From Hyphomicrobiales bacterium (lineage in GTDB: Bacteria; Pseudomonadota; Alphaproteobacteria; Rhizobiales; Beijerinckiaceae), in assembly GCA_930633495.1 (NCBI GenBank), contig CAKNFJ010000002.1, positions 434,001 through 498,000 of the forward strand: DNA of 64,000 bases, in the 5' to 3' direction. Shown here in pieces: positions 7,747-16,518 of this stretch. Both the position numbers and the translations under genes were made by a program. Each line of letters starts with the position of its first letter. The first letter of the stretch is position 1. Under the pieces are notes generated by a model that had not been told where the DNA came from, did not search any database, and saw only the letters and a list, made by a program, of their open reading frames with translations.

Positions 7747-9408
7747 TTACGCTGGTGAGAACTGGTTCATGGTGTTGGCGTGGCCGCCCGCCTTCAGCGC
7801 GCGATCGCCGGCGACCATCTCTTTGAAAGTGTCGCCCAGGTCAGAGCCGACTTCGTGCTGGTGTTTCACAGCTGAGATCCCCCGACGGATCTCCTCGCGC
7901 TGAACCGTGTTGACGTAAGCCTTCATCCGATCGTCGCCGAAATAGCCGCGTGCGAGCTCGTCGACGCTCTTGGCAGTGAGGTGGAATGTCGGCAGCGTGA
8001 TGAGATTGTGGAACACGCCGGCACGGGCGGCGATGTCAACTTGGAAGCGGGCGAGCCTGGCATCGGCCTCGTGGCCGAGCTCGCTGTCATCGAGATCGGC
8101 GGCCATCAGCGCATTGCTATCCGGGTAGTCGTCGGCCTTGATACGACCGTCTTTCAGCCATTCCGCACGGACCTGCTTACGCAGATTGAGCGTCCAGTTG
8201 AACGAAGGCGAGTTGTTATAGGCCAGCTTGGCACCCGGGGCCGCTTTGCGGATCTCCGCGACCATCGAAGCGATCTCGTTGACGTTGGGGGTATCCGTTT
8301 CGATCCAGAGGAGATCGGCTCCGCCCTCATTGATGGAGGCAATGCAGTCTTCGACGACACGCGCTCGGCCGCTCCCTGCCTTGAATTGGAAAAGACCGTT
8401 GGCGAGCCTCGTCGGCCGCACGAGCTTGCCTTCGAGCTGGATCGCGACCTCGCCCTCCTGAAGCGGGGAGGCATCGGACACAGGCTCGGTGTTGAGCCAC
8501 TTGGTGTACTGAGACGCCAAATCGCCGGGCTTCTGACTAACCGGAATCTTCTGCGTGAGACCGGCGCCCAGGCTATCGGTGCGGGCGACGACAACTCCAT
8601 CGGTGACGCCGAGTTCTTCGAAAGCAAGACGGCAGGCACGCAGCTTCTCGATAAAGTCCTCGCGCGGGACGGTAACCTTGCCGTCCTGGTGTCCGCATTG
8701 CTTGGCGTCCGAGACCTGGTTTTCGATCTGCAGGCAACAAGCGCCGGCGCGGATGAGCTCCTTCGCCAGGAGATAGGTCGCATGCTCGTTGCCGAACCCA
8801 GCATCGATATCGGCGATAATCGGAACGACATGAGTCTCGAAACCATCGATTGCGGCTACAGCGGCCGCTTCAGCCTTGGCATCGCCAGCCGAGCGAGCGT
8901 CCTTGAGAGCCTTGAAGAGGTCGTTCAGCGCTACCTCATCCGCCTGGCGCAGCGAGACATAGATCTCCTCGATGAGATCCGCGACTGCGGTCTTCTCATG
9001 CATCGACTGGTCGGGGAGATGGCCGAAGCGATTACGAAGGCCTGCGACCATCCAGCCCGACAGGTAGACGTAAGAGCCCTTGGCCGTGCCGCGGAGTCGC
9101 TTCACAGACTTGATCATCTGCTGGGCGTGAAACCCTGACCAGCAGCCGAGCGACTGAGTGAACTTTGAGGTGTCGGCGTCATAGGCAGCGATGTCGTGGC
9201 GCATGACAGTGGCCATCTCGCGAGCGATATCGAGATGGGTGTCAAATGTGTTTTGAAGGCGCAGCTGCGCGATGTCATCGATGGCGACGCCGCCTGGGGC
9301 AAATCCCGAAGGATAACGGGCCAGGAGTTCGCTCCTGAGCTCCGCGTAGGTGGGGCGACGGGTGCCCGTCGGGGCAAAAGACTTTGGCTGCTGGGCGATG
9401 GCGTTCAT
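7747..9408 (-). CDS. aceA: Isocitrate lyase, Pseudomonas-type
   Basis: 553 residues. Cleaves isocitrate to glyoxylate and succinate, the first step of the glyoxylate shunt. Seen: FHAQQMIKSVKRL, DIDAGFGNEHATY, the active-site stretch DAKQCGHQDGKVTVP with catalytic Cys238, VARTDSLGAG, WIETDTPN, and NNSPSFNWT. The KQCGHQDGK form in place of KKCGH marks the subfamily found in Pseudomonas aeruginosa rather than the enteric enzyme; it is normal for that group. AAGGAAATTGCC precedes the ATG. It follows panC by 64 bases. A divergent XRE regulator of the kind often linked to isocitrate lyase genes lies upstream but is destroyed by an insertion sequence. Confidence 0.96.
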   Translation of the reverse strand: MNAIAQQPKSFAPTGTRRPTYAELRSELLARYPSGFAPGGVAIDDIAQLRLQNTFDTHLDIAREMATVMRHDIAAYDADTSKFTQSLGCWSGFHAQQMIKSVKRLRGTAKGSYVYLSGWMVAGLRNRFGHLPDQSMHEKTAVADLIEEIYVSLRQADEVALNDLFKALKDARSAGDAKAEAAAVAAIDGFETHVVPIIADIDAGFGNEHATYLLAKELIRAGACCLQIENQVSDAKQCGHQDGKVTVPREDFIEKLRACRLAFEELGVTDGVVVARTDSLGAGLTQKIPVSQKPGDLASQYTKWLNTEPVSDASPLQEGEVAIQLEGKLVRPTRLANGLFQFKAGSGRARVVEDCIASINEGGADLLWIETDTPNVNEIASMVAEIRKAAPGAKLAYNNSPSFNWTLNLRKQVRAEWLKDGRIKADDYPDSNALMAADLDDSELGHEADARLARFQVDIAARAGVFHNLITLPTFHLTAKSVDELARGYFGDDRMKAYVNTVQREEIRRGISAVKHQHEVGSDLGDTFKEMVAGDRALKAGGHANTMNQFSPA

Positions 9409-9472
9409 GGCAATTTCCTTCTCTTCAGGATTGATATGCCGCTGGCGCTGAGCGACGGTCGCGCTCAGCTTT

Positions 9473-10321
9473 TCAAACCGCGATGTTGTCGATCAGTCGG
9501 GTGCCGCCCAGTCGCGCGGCCGCCAGAATCCGAACGGAGCCTCCGGTGAGTGAACTGACCGGCTCCAGGGTTTCGGCGCCCCGAACTTCCAGATAGTCGA
9601 CGGCGAAGCCGGACGCAGTGAGTTCGTCGCGGGCGGCGCTGATCGCCTGCGCTACGGACTTCCGTAGACGGATATTCGCCGCCAGGTTCTGCATGACACG
9701 ATGCAGCGTCGGTGCCTGATAGCGCTCTTCGGCCGTCAGATACCGATTGCGCGAAGACATCGCGAGCCCATCAGGTTCACGCAGCGTCTCGACGGGGATC
9801 ACCCGGGTGCCAAGCCCAAGGTCCGACGCCATTCGTGTCACGACCTTAAGCTGCTGAAAGTCCTTTTCGCCAAAAACCACGAAGTCAGCACGGGATTGGG
9901 CGAACAGCTTACAGCAGACTGTCGCGACACCTTCGAAGTGACCGGGACGAAATTGATCTTCAAGACCAACCGCCGCCGGTCCAACGACACGCACGGTTGT
10001 AGCGAAATCGGCAGGGTACATTTCCCCAACCGAAGGGAAGTAGACGGCATCGACCTGCGAAGCCATTAGCTTGCAGCAGTCGTCTTCGAAGCTTCGAGGA
10101 TACTTTTGGAAGTCCTCATTTGGTCCAAATTGCGTCGGATTCACGAAGATCGAGACGATGATCCGGCTGGCGTGGCGACGACCGGCTTCAACGAGCGAAA
10201 GGTGCCCCTCGTGTAACGCTCCCATAGTGGGAACGAGAGCAACTTGCTCTCCCGACGCGCGCCATCCATCGACAGCCTCGCGCATCGCCGAGGCTGTCTC
10301 AAAAATCGAGAGTCGATCCAC
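9473..10321 (-). CDS. panC: Pantoate--beta-alanine ligase
   Basis: ATP-dependent joining of pantoate and beta-alanine, the last step of pantothenate synthesis, in the cytoplasm. PTMGALHEGH (ATP-binding HIGH-type motif), FVNPTQFGPNEDF, FRPGHFEGVATV, FGEKDFQQL and SSRNRYL are all present. I chose the GTG at 10321 (282 residues, the usual family length), which has GAGG at a fitting distance; the frame runs on to a TTG at 10366 but the extra 15 residues have no counterpart in the family. panB and panD are not in the window. Located just upstream of aceA on the same strand. Confidence 0.95.
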   Translation of the reverse strand: MDRLSIFETASAMREAVDGWRASGEQVALVPTMGALHEGHLSLVEAGRRHASRIIVSIFVNPTQFGPNEDFQKYPRSFEDDCCKLMASQVDAVYFPSVGEMYPADFATTVRVVGPAAVGLEDQFRPGHFEGVATVCCKLFAQSRADFVVFGEKDFQQLKVVTRMASDLGLGTRVIPVETLREPDGLAMSSRNRYLTAEERYQAPTLHRVMQNLAANIRLRKSVAQAISAARDELTASGFAVDYLEVRGAETLEPVSSLTGGSVRILAAARLGGTRLIDNIAV

Positions 10322-10392
10322 TGGAACTGCCTCTACGGCCTCGCGCCCGCCCCGCGACGGGTGCAAACTGCGCTGGGTTGTGGATAGCCGGA

Positions 10393-10608
10393 TCAGGCGT
10401 CGTAGCCGTGGGCGGCTTCGTTGATGACGATCACGGGCGCCCGGGTACCTTCGAGAGGCCGGGTGTCGGCTCCATTGTCCGGTTTCGTCGAAGTGAATGC
10501 GTCGATCAGGCGGCGAACCGTCTCCTGGATTGCGGGCGAATGCTCGTTCAAGCCCAGAGGCTTCAGACAGCTTTCGATGAGCTCACGTGGATTTTGATGT
10601 CGCGTCAT
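10393..10608 (-). CDS. Small protein of unknown function upstream of panC
   Basis: 71 residues (MTRHQNPRELIESCLKPLGLNEHSP...). GGAG lies 7-8 bases before the ATG. It is mostly helical at the N-terminus (about 5-38) with a polar tail. No family recognised. Its stop is 71 bases before the panC start and it shares a divergent control region with the truncated XRE gene, so it may be the first gene of the panC-aceA transcript. Confidence 0.55.
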   Translation of the reverse strand: MTRHQNPRELIESCLKPLGLNEHSPAIQETVRRLIDAFTSTKPDNGADTRPLEGTRAPVIVINEAAHGYDA

Positions 10609-10810
10609 GGATCACTCCATTGGCTTCGGGTCGCGAGCACATGAGCGAGAAGCGCCGCTTTGCGGTCGGCTGCTCCCCGCGTGCTCACCGGGTTGTCTAT
10701 ATATTGACAGGGAGCGGCGGTGGCGCAAGAATTACTGGTAAATCAATGTGTTAATGAGAAAATCGCTGTCAAGTTTTGCGTCGATTGAGTCAATCTTGTA
10801 AAGGTCAAGT
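10609..10810. promoter_or_regulatory. Divergent control region between the aceA-side genes and the XRE regulator
   Basis: 200 bases, more AT-rich than the surroundings, with TTGACA at 10704-10709 inside CTATATATTGACAG. It is the likely place of both promoters and, by analogy with RamB/ScfR-type regulators beside glyoxylate-shunt genes, of the regulator's operator. No -10 with ideal spacing was found. Confidence 0.45.
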
Positions 10811-11154
10811 GTGCAGCAGATGAATGTCCAGATCGGAGGCAGGATCAAACGCTTCCGTCGATTGCGGAAGGTCAGCCAGGCGGCTCTCGCTGAGGCGTTG
10901 GGGATCTCGCCGAGCTATCTCAATTTGCTGGAACACAACCGCCGGCGGGTGACCGTTCCGCTGCTGTTCAAGGCGGCGGCCTATTTCGGCGTGGAACCTG
11001 GAGAGCTCGCGGAAAGCGAAGAACCCCGGCTCGCGGGAGACTTGATGGAGTTGTTCGGCGACGATCTTTTTGCCGACTCCGATTTGACAAACCAGGACAT
11101 CAGCGATCTAGCGACATCCAATCCCGCGGTTGGCCGGGCAATCTTGCGTTTATA
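10811..11154 (+). pseudogene. XRE-family regulator (RamB/ScfR type), truncated by the ISL3 element
   Basis: The 114 codons begin with a clear Cro/CI-type helix-turn-helix (GGRIKRFRRLRKVSQAALAEALGISPSYLNLLEHNRR, about 8-44) followed by the linker typical of the roughly 470-residue RamB/MccR/ScfR regulators, which continue with an IrrE-like metallopeptidase domain and a C-terminal acyl-CoA-sensing domain. The frame ends in TAG formed at the junction with the insertion sequence at 11155; nothing resembling the missing 350 residues was found elsewhere in the window. Regulators of this type control isocitrate lyase and short-chain fatty acid genes. A DNA-binding stub might still be made. Confidence 0.85.
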
Positions 11155-11163
11155 GGGTCTGCC

Positions 11164-12882
11164 TCACTTTGTGTGGAGATCGGACAATTGGATGGGCATC
11201 ATCCGCGCTCTGAGAAGCTCTGCACCCGCTCGGCCATACATAGCGCGCTTGATCGTCTTCAGTCGGTTGATCTGACCTTCCGCTTGACCATTGCTCCAAG
11301 GCAGGTCGATGGCGTTACAGACGGCGTCGATATCGCGGCGAAGGACGCGGGCAAAACGGGCCAGGAAAACCAGGCCAGAATGAATGGCATCATCAATCCA
11401 ATCTTCGAGCCTTGCCGAATTTCGGCTATGAAATATTCCGCGAAACCGCATGGATAAGCTGCGCAAAGTCGCAAAGGTATCTGATCCCTGCTTGAGGGCG
11501 TCCACTTTCCGCTCTTGATTGACGGTCAGCGCGCCGCGCGGCTTGATGCAGAGAGCAGCGGCGACAACCGGCGAGATCCAGTGGCCAGTGTGCGGATCAC
11601 GCACAGGCGCATTATCGTATGTACTGTCGACGACGCCAACCCGAGCCGGCGCCGCATCATCCTTATCCTTATCCTTATCCTTATCCGATTCCGGTCTCTC
11701 GGCGCGGCGCCAGGTTGCCAGGAGGCGTTCAAGATTGGAAAAGCTGCCGGTGTACCCGCGATGCTTGATGTCATGAAACAGATGCCGCCCACGGCGGTTG
11801 CCGTCCTTCCAACATTGGGTGAGAAAGGCTTCGAAATACAGGGGAGATGTCGGCTGCAACGCTCCCCTGCGTCGGTCGGGTGGCGTTTCAAACGTCAGCC
11901 ATTTCGCGATGCTGCGGCGGCCATATCCAGTGCGACGCGCAATCTCCGAGCAGGTCAGGCCTTCTTTGCTCAAGGCGTGCACCGTCTCGAACACCTCCTT
12001 CCGGGACTGCCTATGTGTCCGTCGAAGCTGATTGCGCAACCGCATTCCGGGCGCCTCCTCATGCAAAGCTCGATCGTCATGATCAGTCTCGATGTCCTCG
12101 TCTGGCAGCAGTGCCCTGCCTGTAGCTCGGCCGGAGAGGCTCATCTGTTCCTCGATCGCAAGACGCAGGTTCTGGAAGAGATGAAAGCGGTCAGCCACCT
12201 GAGACGCTTGCGGGGCACCTTCACGAGCAGCCTGCGCGTATAGCCCGCATCGATCTCGACTGACCACCTCAATGGAGGGATGCCGCTTCAACCATTGTGC
12301 AACGCTCGCCACGCTCCGGTCCTCGAGAATGTCCATGACCTTTCGGCGCTCGAGATCAACGATGATCGTGCCGTAGCGCCACGATTTCCTCCAACTCCAG
12401 TCATCGATACCGATGATCCGAGCGGGGGGCTCGTCGTCGATCTGTAAAGCCATGCGCTTCAAGTGCCGAAGGATGGTGTCGTCGCTGACCGGCATCCCGA
12501 GCTGGTTCATCAAGCGCTCTCCCGGGCGTCCGCCTGTGCCGTGCCCCAGAAGGCCGACTATGTTGGCGACCCTCTTTGTCCTGCGGGCGTAGGGCGAGGC
12601 AATATCCGGGATCGGGTCCGAGAATGTTTGCCGCCCGCACTGCCGATAACTGCAACGCCAGCGGCTCAACCGAAGCCTTACCGTCACTTCATTGCCTTGG
12701 ATCGGCAGGTCCTGAAGACTGCGGTACGACCAGCCGTGCCGACGTGCGCTCTGTTTCCTGCAATCTGGACAAATGCCCGAGGATGGTCCGCAAGCCGACA
12801 CAACCCAGTCACCGTCGCCGTTGGTTGCGATGCTTTGGACCTTGATGCCCGGACCGGGCGACCATTTTGATTTTGTTCTCAT
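11164..12882 (-). CDS. ISL3-family transposase (copy A)
   Basis: 572 residues from the ATG at 12882 (MRTKSKWSPGPG). An N-terminal zinc-ribbon-like part has CPDC...CSYRQCGRQTF (the zf-ISL3 type), followed by a helix-turn-helix and the DDE domain beginning IIGIDDWSWRKSWRYGTIIVD, with the DRCGLYAQAAREGAPQASQVADRFHL segment and the late Glu. There is a long insertion before the last catalytic residue, containing a (Lys-Asp)4 tract. The frame continues upstream beyond the element, without a stop, into a TniA fragment up to 13221, giving a fused 685-codon frame; the fusion is a by-product of the insertion site. It should be active in trans on copy B. Confidence 0.9.
   Translation of the reverse strand: MRTKSKWSPGPGIKVQSIATNGDGDWVVSACGPSSGICPDCRKQSARRHGWSYRSLQDLPIQGNEVTVRLRLSRWRCSYRQCGRQTFSDPIPDIASPYARRTKRVANIVGLLGHGTGGRPGERLMNQLGMPVSDDTILRHLKRMALQIDDEPPARIIGIDDWSWRKSWRYGTIIVDLERRKVMDILEDRSVASVAQWLKRHPSIEVVSRDRCGLYAQAAREGAPQASQVADRFHLFQNLRLAIEEQMSLSGRATGRALLPDEDIETDHDDRALHEEAPGMRLRNQLRRTHRQSRKEVFETVHALSKEGLTCSEIARRTGYGRRSIAKWLTFETPPDRRRGALQPTSPLYFEAFLTQCWKDGNRRGRHLFHDIKHRGYTGSFSNLERLLATWRRAERPESDKDKDKDKDDAAPARVGVVDSTYDNAPVRDPHTGHWISPVVAAALCIKPRGALTVNQERKVDALKQGSDTFATLRSLSMRFRGIFHSRNSARLEDWIDDAIHSGLVFLARFARVLRRDIDAVCNAIDLPWSNGQAEGQINRLKTIKRAMYGRAGAELLRARMMPIQLSDLHTK
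11661..11686 (-). repeat. Hexamer array, 4 units, inside transposase copy A
   Basis: CC followed by four TTATCC units (plus strand), encoding (Lys-Asp)4 in the transposase. Copy B has six units, the only length difference between the two elements. Confidence 0.9.
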
Positions 12883-12942
12883 GCACGCCAATAGCGAAGT
12901 GCCTGCTAACGATCTATTAACCACACAAAGTGAGGCAGACCC

Positions 12943-13221
12943 CTTTACAAGGAGACGCCGGTTAGAGCGCCCAACATCGGCGGTGAGGGCAGCTGACCAA
13001 TAACGCAGCCCGAACAGGTGAATCCCGGTTGGCCGCAGCGTGCGTTCCTGCTCAGGCAGGAACGTCAGCCAGAAACGCATCCGGCCCTGGGGAAGTCGAA
13101 GCGGTATCACGTCCTCGTGCTCCCGCCATACTGCAATCGGCGGCCGGCCCAAGCTGGCGTGTATCGAATGGTGATAGGAGCCGACAATGTCCAGCGCGAT
13201 GTACCGCTCGAGCTCGCGCAA
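12943..13221 (-). pseudogene. C-terminal fragment of a TniA/Mu-type DDE transposase
   Basis: About 92 codons: ELERYIALDIVGSYHHSIHASLGRPPIAVWREHE and FLPEQERTLRPTGIHLFGLRYWSAALTADVGRSNRRLLVK. This is the region between the end of the rve catalytic core and the Mu-transposase C-terminal barrel in TniA-like transposases of Tn5053/Tn552-type elements. The N-terminus is lost at the IS110 junction near 13221 and the C-terminus at the ISL3 insertion. It cannot be functional. Confidence 0.82.
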
Positions 13222-13909
13222 AGTGATGCTGGTTGGCCTACGAGAACGTGTTGTTGCCGCACAGACGCAGCTTGCGAATAGTATTCGCGGTTATGCAGCC
13301 GAGTTTGGGCTGACCGCCGCCAAAGGTATGTCTCATATTCCGCTGCTTCTGGAACGCATCAGGATCGATGACGCAATCCCTGATCTGGCACGAGACCTAT
13401 TTGCATCACTAGCAGTTGAGTTTGTGCAGTTGAATGAGCGGCGCAAGGAACTGGAGGGAAAGCTGATGGCTTGGTACAGGAACAATGAATGCTGCCGCCG
13501 TCTCGCAAAAATCCCAGGTGTCGGGCCGATTGGTGCAGCACTCCTGGTGATGAAAGCACCGGCGCCAGAATTGTTTGCATCTGGCAGACAATTTGCCGCC
13601 TGGATGGGATTAACGCCCAAGGACCATTCCACTGCGGGCAAGGTCAGGCTCGGTATTATTACGAGGGCCGGAGACGAGGTATTGCGCAAAACCTTGGTAG
13701 TGGGCGCGACGTCATTGCTTCGGCATGTGAGAGTGGGACGCGGAAGGAATGCTTCGCCATGGCTCACGGAATTACTCAAGCGCAAGGCCCCTAAACTGGT
13801 CGCTGTCGCGCTGGCCAATAAGATTGCCCGGATTGCCTGGAAGTTGATGGTGACTGGTGAGGTCTACCGCCGAGACGATGGGACAACAAAGTTGGCAACC
13901 GCAGCATAA
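13222..13909 (+). pseudogene. IS110-family transposase, 5'-truncated
   Basis: The frame has LRERVVAAQTQLANSIRGYAAEFG, then the transposase-20 domain IPGVGPIGAALLVMKAPAPELFASGRQFAAWMGLTPKDHSTAGKVRLGIITRAGDEVLRKTLVVGA with the late catalytic serine region of IS110/IS116/IS902 enzymes. The N-terminal DEDD RuvC-like domain (about 100 residues) is missing; an ATG at 13187 lies within sequence antisense to the TniA fragment and is not a native start. The 246 bases after its stop (13910-14155) hold no gene and are probably the 3' end of the same element. Confidence 0.85.
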
Positions 13910-14155
13910 GAGACCAGGCAGCCATGGTGAACTGACGATAGAAGCCGCCGTGTTGCTCTGACGCGTGAACTTGCAGGAAACGAGGAGATGGTGTGATCGA
14001 TCGATCCAAGACGCGGGATACTCCGTAAGAGCCAATGGCCAACCTGGTCGAATACCTGTTTGGACCCCACGTCGCGGAAACCATCTTGGCCAGCGTTCAT
14101 GTGCGAGCGCAACAACAGGCCGGACATATGAACGCAAGCGATCCGATCAAAACCA

Positions 14156-14581
14156 TCATAGGAATTCTTGCAAAGAGGGGGCCGTCCACATATGGCTCTT
14201 CAACAATTTGCGCATCAGCCGAAGAGCGGCTCCCTTGTTTCTGCGGCTTTGCAGCAGAGCATCGAGAACGTAGCCGTTGGCATCGACGGCGCGCCACAGC
14301 CAGTATTTCTTGCCCTTGATCGATACGACCATCTCATCGAGATGCCATTTGTCTGCGAAGTTGCCGATCGACCGCCGCTTGAGTTGGTGGGCGAATTTCA
14401 GGCCAAACTTAGTCGTCCATTCTGAGACGGTCTGAAACGAGACGGCAATGCCGCGCTCGGCAAGCAGGTCTTCGATATCGCGCAGGCTCAGCGGGAACCG
14501 GTAATAGAGCCATACCGCATGCGCGATGATCTCGGCTGGAAAGCGGTGGCGTTTGTATCGGGCGGACGCATCGTCAGTCAT
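14156..14581 (-). pseudogene. IS6-family (IS26-like) transposase, 3'-truncated
   Basis: From the ATG at 14581 the protein reads RHRFPAEIIAHAVWLYYRFPLSLRDIEDLLAERGIAVS (helix-turn-helix) then WHLDEMVVSIKGKKYWLWRAVDANGYVLD with the first catalytic Asp. Homology ends around LRLMRKLLKSHM; the remaining ten codons to 14156 are unrelated. About the last 90 residues, with the second Asp and the Glu, are absent. It is a dead fragment. Confidence 0.88.
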
Positions 14582-14689
14582 GCCGATAGACTATTGCCTC
14601 GATCCGCACCAGCCGGTTAAGGCGACGCCTCCCTGCCGCACTCAAGCAGCACGGCGGAGCCGATTCGCCAGTACGCGCTGGGCGTCCCC

Positions 14690-14865
14690 GTGCCGCTTCT
14701 TCAACTACAGTACTGTCGAGATCGGCAATAGCGCCACCGAACAGGCGATCCGGCCAATCGCATTCGGCTCTAAGGACCGGTTGTTTGCTGAAGCGGACAA
14801 GGGCGTCGCTCTCGTCGCTCATCGAAACCGCGAAGCTCAACGGCTATTGCCGTAGTACATCGCCC
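14690..14865 (+). pseudogene. IS66-family TnpC transposase remnant
   Basis: Two out-of-register pieces of the TnpC C-terminus are visible: VEIGNSATEQAIRPIAFGSKDRLFAEADKG (family form: IDNNxAERAIRPIALGRKNYLFAGSDxG) in one frame, then SSLIETAKLNG (family form: YSLIETAKLNG) in the next, joined by a frameshift and a small deletion near 14808. No intact element is left. Confidence 0.75.
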
Positions 14866-15024
14866 AGCACCCTCACCGGACGTTTACCAGGCACTCTGGT
14901 GTCGGCTTCCCCTCGTATCTCTGACGCCTCCGTGATCGACGTGAAAGAAGGAATCACAGTCGATTCATAGGGCACAAAGACTATGAACGATGTAGGTAAT
15001 TGAGGGTTTGGGCGGTCGGATGCA

Positions 15025-15756
15025 TTAGTGCGATAGTATTTTCGAAAGAAACATTTGCGCTCGCTCACTTCGAGGAGTGCCGAAAAAGTCACTCTTCGTC
15101 GCATCTTCGACAATTTCGCCCTTGTCCATAAAAATTACGCGGTCTGCTACCTTCTTCGCAAACCCCATTTCGTGCGTGACAACCATCATGGTCATCCCTT
15201 CCTGCGCGAGTTCGACCATAACGTCGAGCACTTCGTTGATCATCTCAGGATCGAGTGCTGAGGTGGGTTCATCGAAAAGCATGCAAATCGGGTCCATGAC
15301 AAGCGCACGCGCAATCGCCACGCGCTGCTGCTGGCCTCCCGAAAGCTGGCCAGGGAATTTTTCCGCGTGCGCCTTCAGCCCAACTCGATCAAGGAGTTTC
15401 ATAGCCTTTGCCATCGCCTCATCGCGGCGCCGGCCAAGTACCTTCATCTGACCCAGGCAGAGATTCTCATAAATTCGGAGGTGGGGAAAAAGTTCGAAAT
15501 GTTGGAAAACCATACCCACCCGGGAGCGAAGCTTCGTAAGATTCGTCTTCTTGTCAGTAACTTCAACCCCGTCGAGAACAATTCTCCCCTCTTGGATGGG
15601 CTCCAAGGCATTAACGCATTTAATGAGCGTTGATTTCCCGGACCCGGATGGACCGCAAATCACGACAACTTCGCCCTTGTTGACGTTTGTCGAACAATCC
15701 GTCAGCACGCGAAAAGACTGCCCGTACCATTTGCTAACATGGCTGAGTTCGATCAT
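15025..15756 (-). CDS. gltL: Acidic amino acid ABC transporter ATP-binding protein (GltL-like)
   Basis: 243 residues from the ATG at 15756, preceded by AAGGAG at 6 bases; the frame is open to an ATG at 15819, but the 21 extra residues are not family-like and that codon lacks a good ribosome site. Walker [10 protein letters not shown] (35-43), Q-loop in [11 protein letters not shown], signature [10 protein letters not shown], Walker [13 protein letters not shown], and the H-loop VVTHEMGFA are all present. It energises uptake through GltJK. Last gene of the gltIJKL operon; the last 150 bases before the IS66 remnant (14866-15024) hold nothing recognised. Confidence 0.93.
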   Translation of the reverse strand: MIELSHVSKWYGQSFRVLTDCSTNVNKGEVVVICGPSGSGKSTLIKCVNALEPIQEGRIVLDGVEVTDKKTNLTKLRSRVGMVFQHFELFPHLRIYENLCLGQMKVLGRRRDEAMAKAMKLLDRVGLKAHAEKFPGQLSGGQQQRVAIARALVMDPICMLFDEPTSALDPEMINEVLDVMVELAQEGMTMMVVTHEMGFAKKVADRVIFMDKGEIVEDATKSDFFGTPRSERAQMFLSKILSH

Positions 15757-15823
15757 GGCTGCTCCTTCGAGCGGACGCGAGGTGTTGGGGGACACTTGGG
15801 ATTGGATCGTAGCAGACATTTGA

Positions 15824-16516
15824 TCACCGTATGATTGCTGTGCGCGCTTCGAGGCGCTTGACCAGGAAGGAGGCGGCGAATGAGATCACGAAGTATATGA
15901 TCGCCGCGAAGAGATACATTTCCACAAGGCGACCATCGCGCTGTGCGACTTTAGAAGCAGCACCGAGGAAGTCTGTCAGCGAAATGACATATACGAGAGA
16001 TGTATCTTGAAAGAGGATGATCGTTTGCGTCAACATGACCGGCAGCATATTGCGGAATGCCTGCGGCAGAACGATATAGCCCATCACCTGTGAGTAGTTT
16101 AACCCTATTGCATACCCGGCGCCGGTCTGTCCGCGAGGGATCGACTGGATTCCGGCTCGCATGATTTCTGAGAAGTATGCTGCCTCGAAAAGGGTGAACG
16201 TGATGAGTGCCGACGCAAATGCGCCCACGGCGATCGGCTGGCTCGCTCCGATGAGCCAGGCCCCAATATAGGGGACGAGGAAGTAGAACCAGAAAATTAC
16301 AAGTACGAGCGGAAGAGACCGCATCAGGTTCACGTACCCGCCGGCGAGTGTCGACAAGGCTTTGATCGAGCTAAGCCGCATGAGTGCTAGGAGGGTTCCA
16401 AGCACGATCCCCCCGATGGTGGCGAGCGCGGTCAGTAGCAGCGTGAAACGCATGCCATCCCAGAATAGATAGGGAAGAGAACGGGCGATGACGTCGAAGT
16501 CAAAACTATAGAACAT
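15824..16516 (-). CDS. gltK: Acidic amino acid ABC transporter permease (GltK-like)
   Basis: 230 residues with about five membrane segments and the EAA loop [40 protein letters not shown] of the HisMQ-type permeases. [19 protein letters not shown] closely follows the GltK pattern. It forms a heterodimer with GltJ in the inner membrane. It begins two bases after the gltJ stop, so the two are translated together. Confidence 0.92.
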   Translation of the reverse strand: MFYSFDFDVIARSLPYLFWDGMRFTLLLTALATIGGIVLGTLLALMRLSSIKALSTLAGGYVNLMRSLPLVLVIFWFYFLVPYIGAWLIGASQPIAVGAFASALITFTLFEAAYFSEIMRAGIQSIPRGQTGAGYAIGLNYSQVMGYIVLPQAFRNMLPVMLTQTIILFQDTSLVYVISLTDFLGAASKVAQRDGRLVEMYLFAAIIYFVISFAASFLVKRLEARTAIIR

Positions 16517-16518
16517 CG

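Larger units (their letters stand above)
11155..12942 (-). mobile_element. ISL3-family insertion sequence, copy A
   Basis: 1788 bp bounded by the inverted repeat GGGTCTGCCTCACTTTGTG (left, from 11155) and its complement (right, to 12942), with one transposase read leftward. The 8-bp flanks differ (CGTTTATA left, CTTTACAA right), so there is no simple target duplication; the left flank is the XRE gene and the right flank a TniA-like gene, two unrelated genes. Nearly identical to copy B at 27127-28926. Confidence 0.92.

Noticed and set aside
7981-9138. 385-codon rightward frame over aceA
   Set aside because: Antisense to isocitrate lyase, no ribosome site or motif.
11661-11686. Hexamer array as a CRISPR-like or regulatory repeat
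   Set aside because: No spacers, and it lies in frame within the transposase, encoding Lys-Asp pairs.
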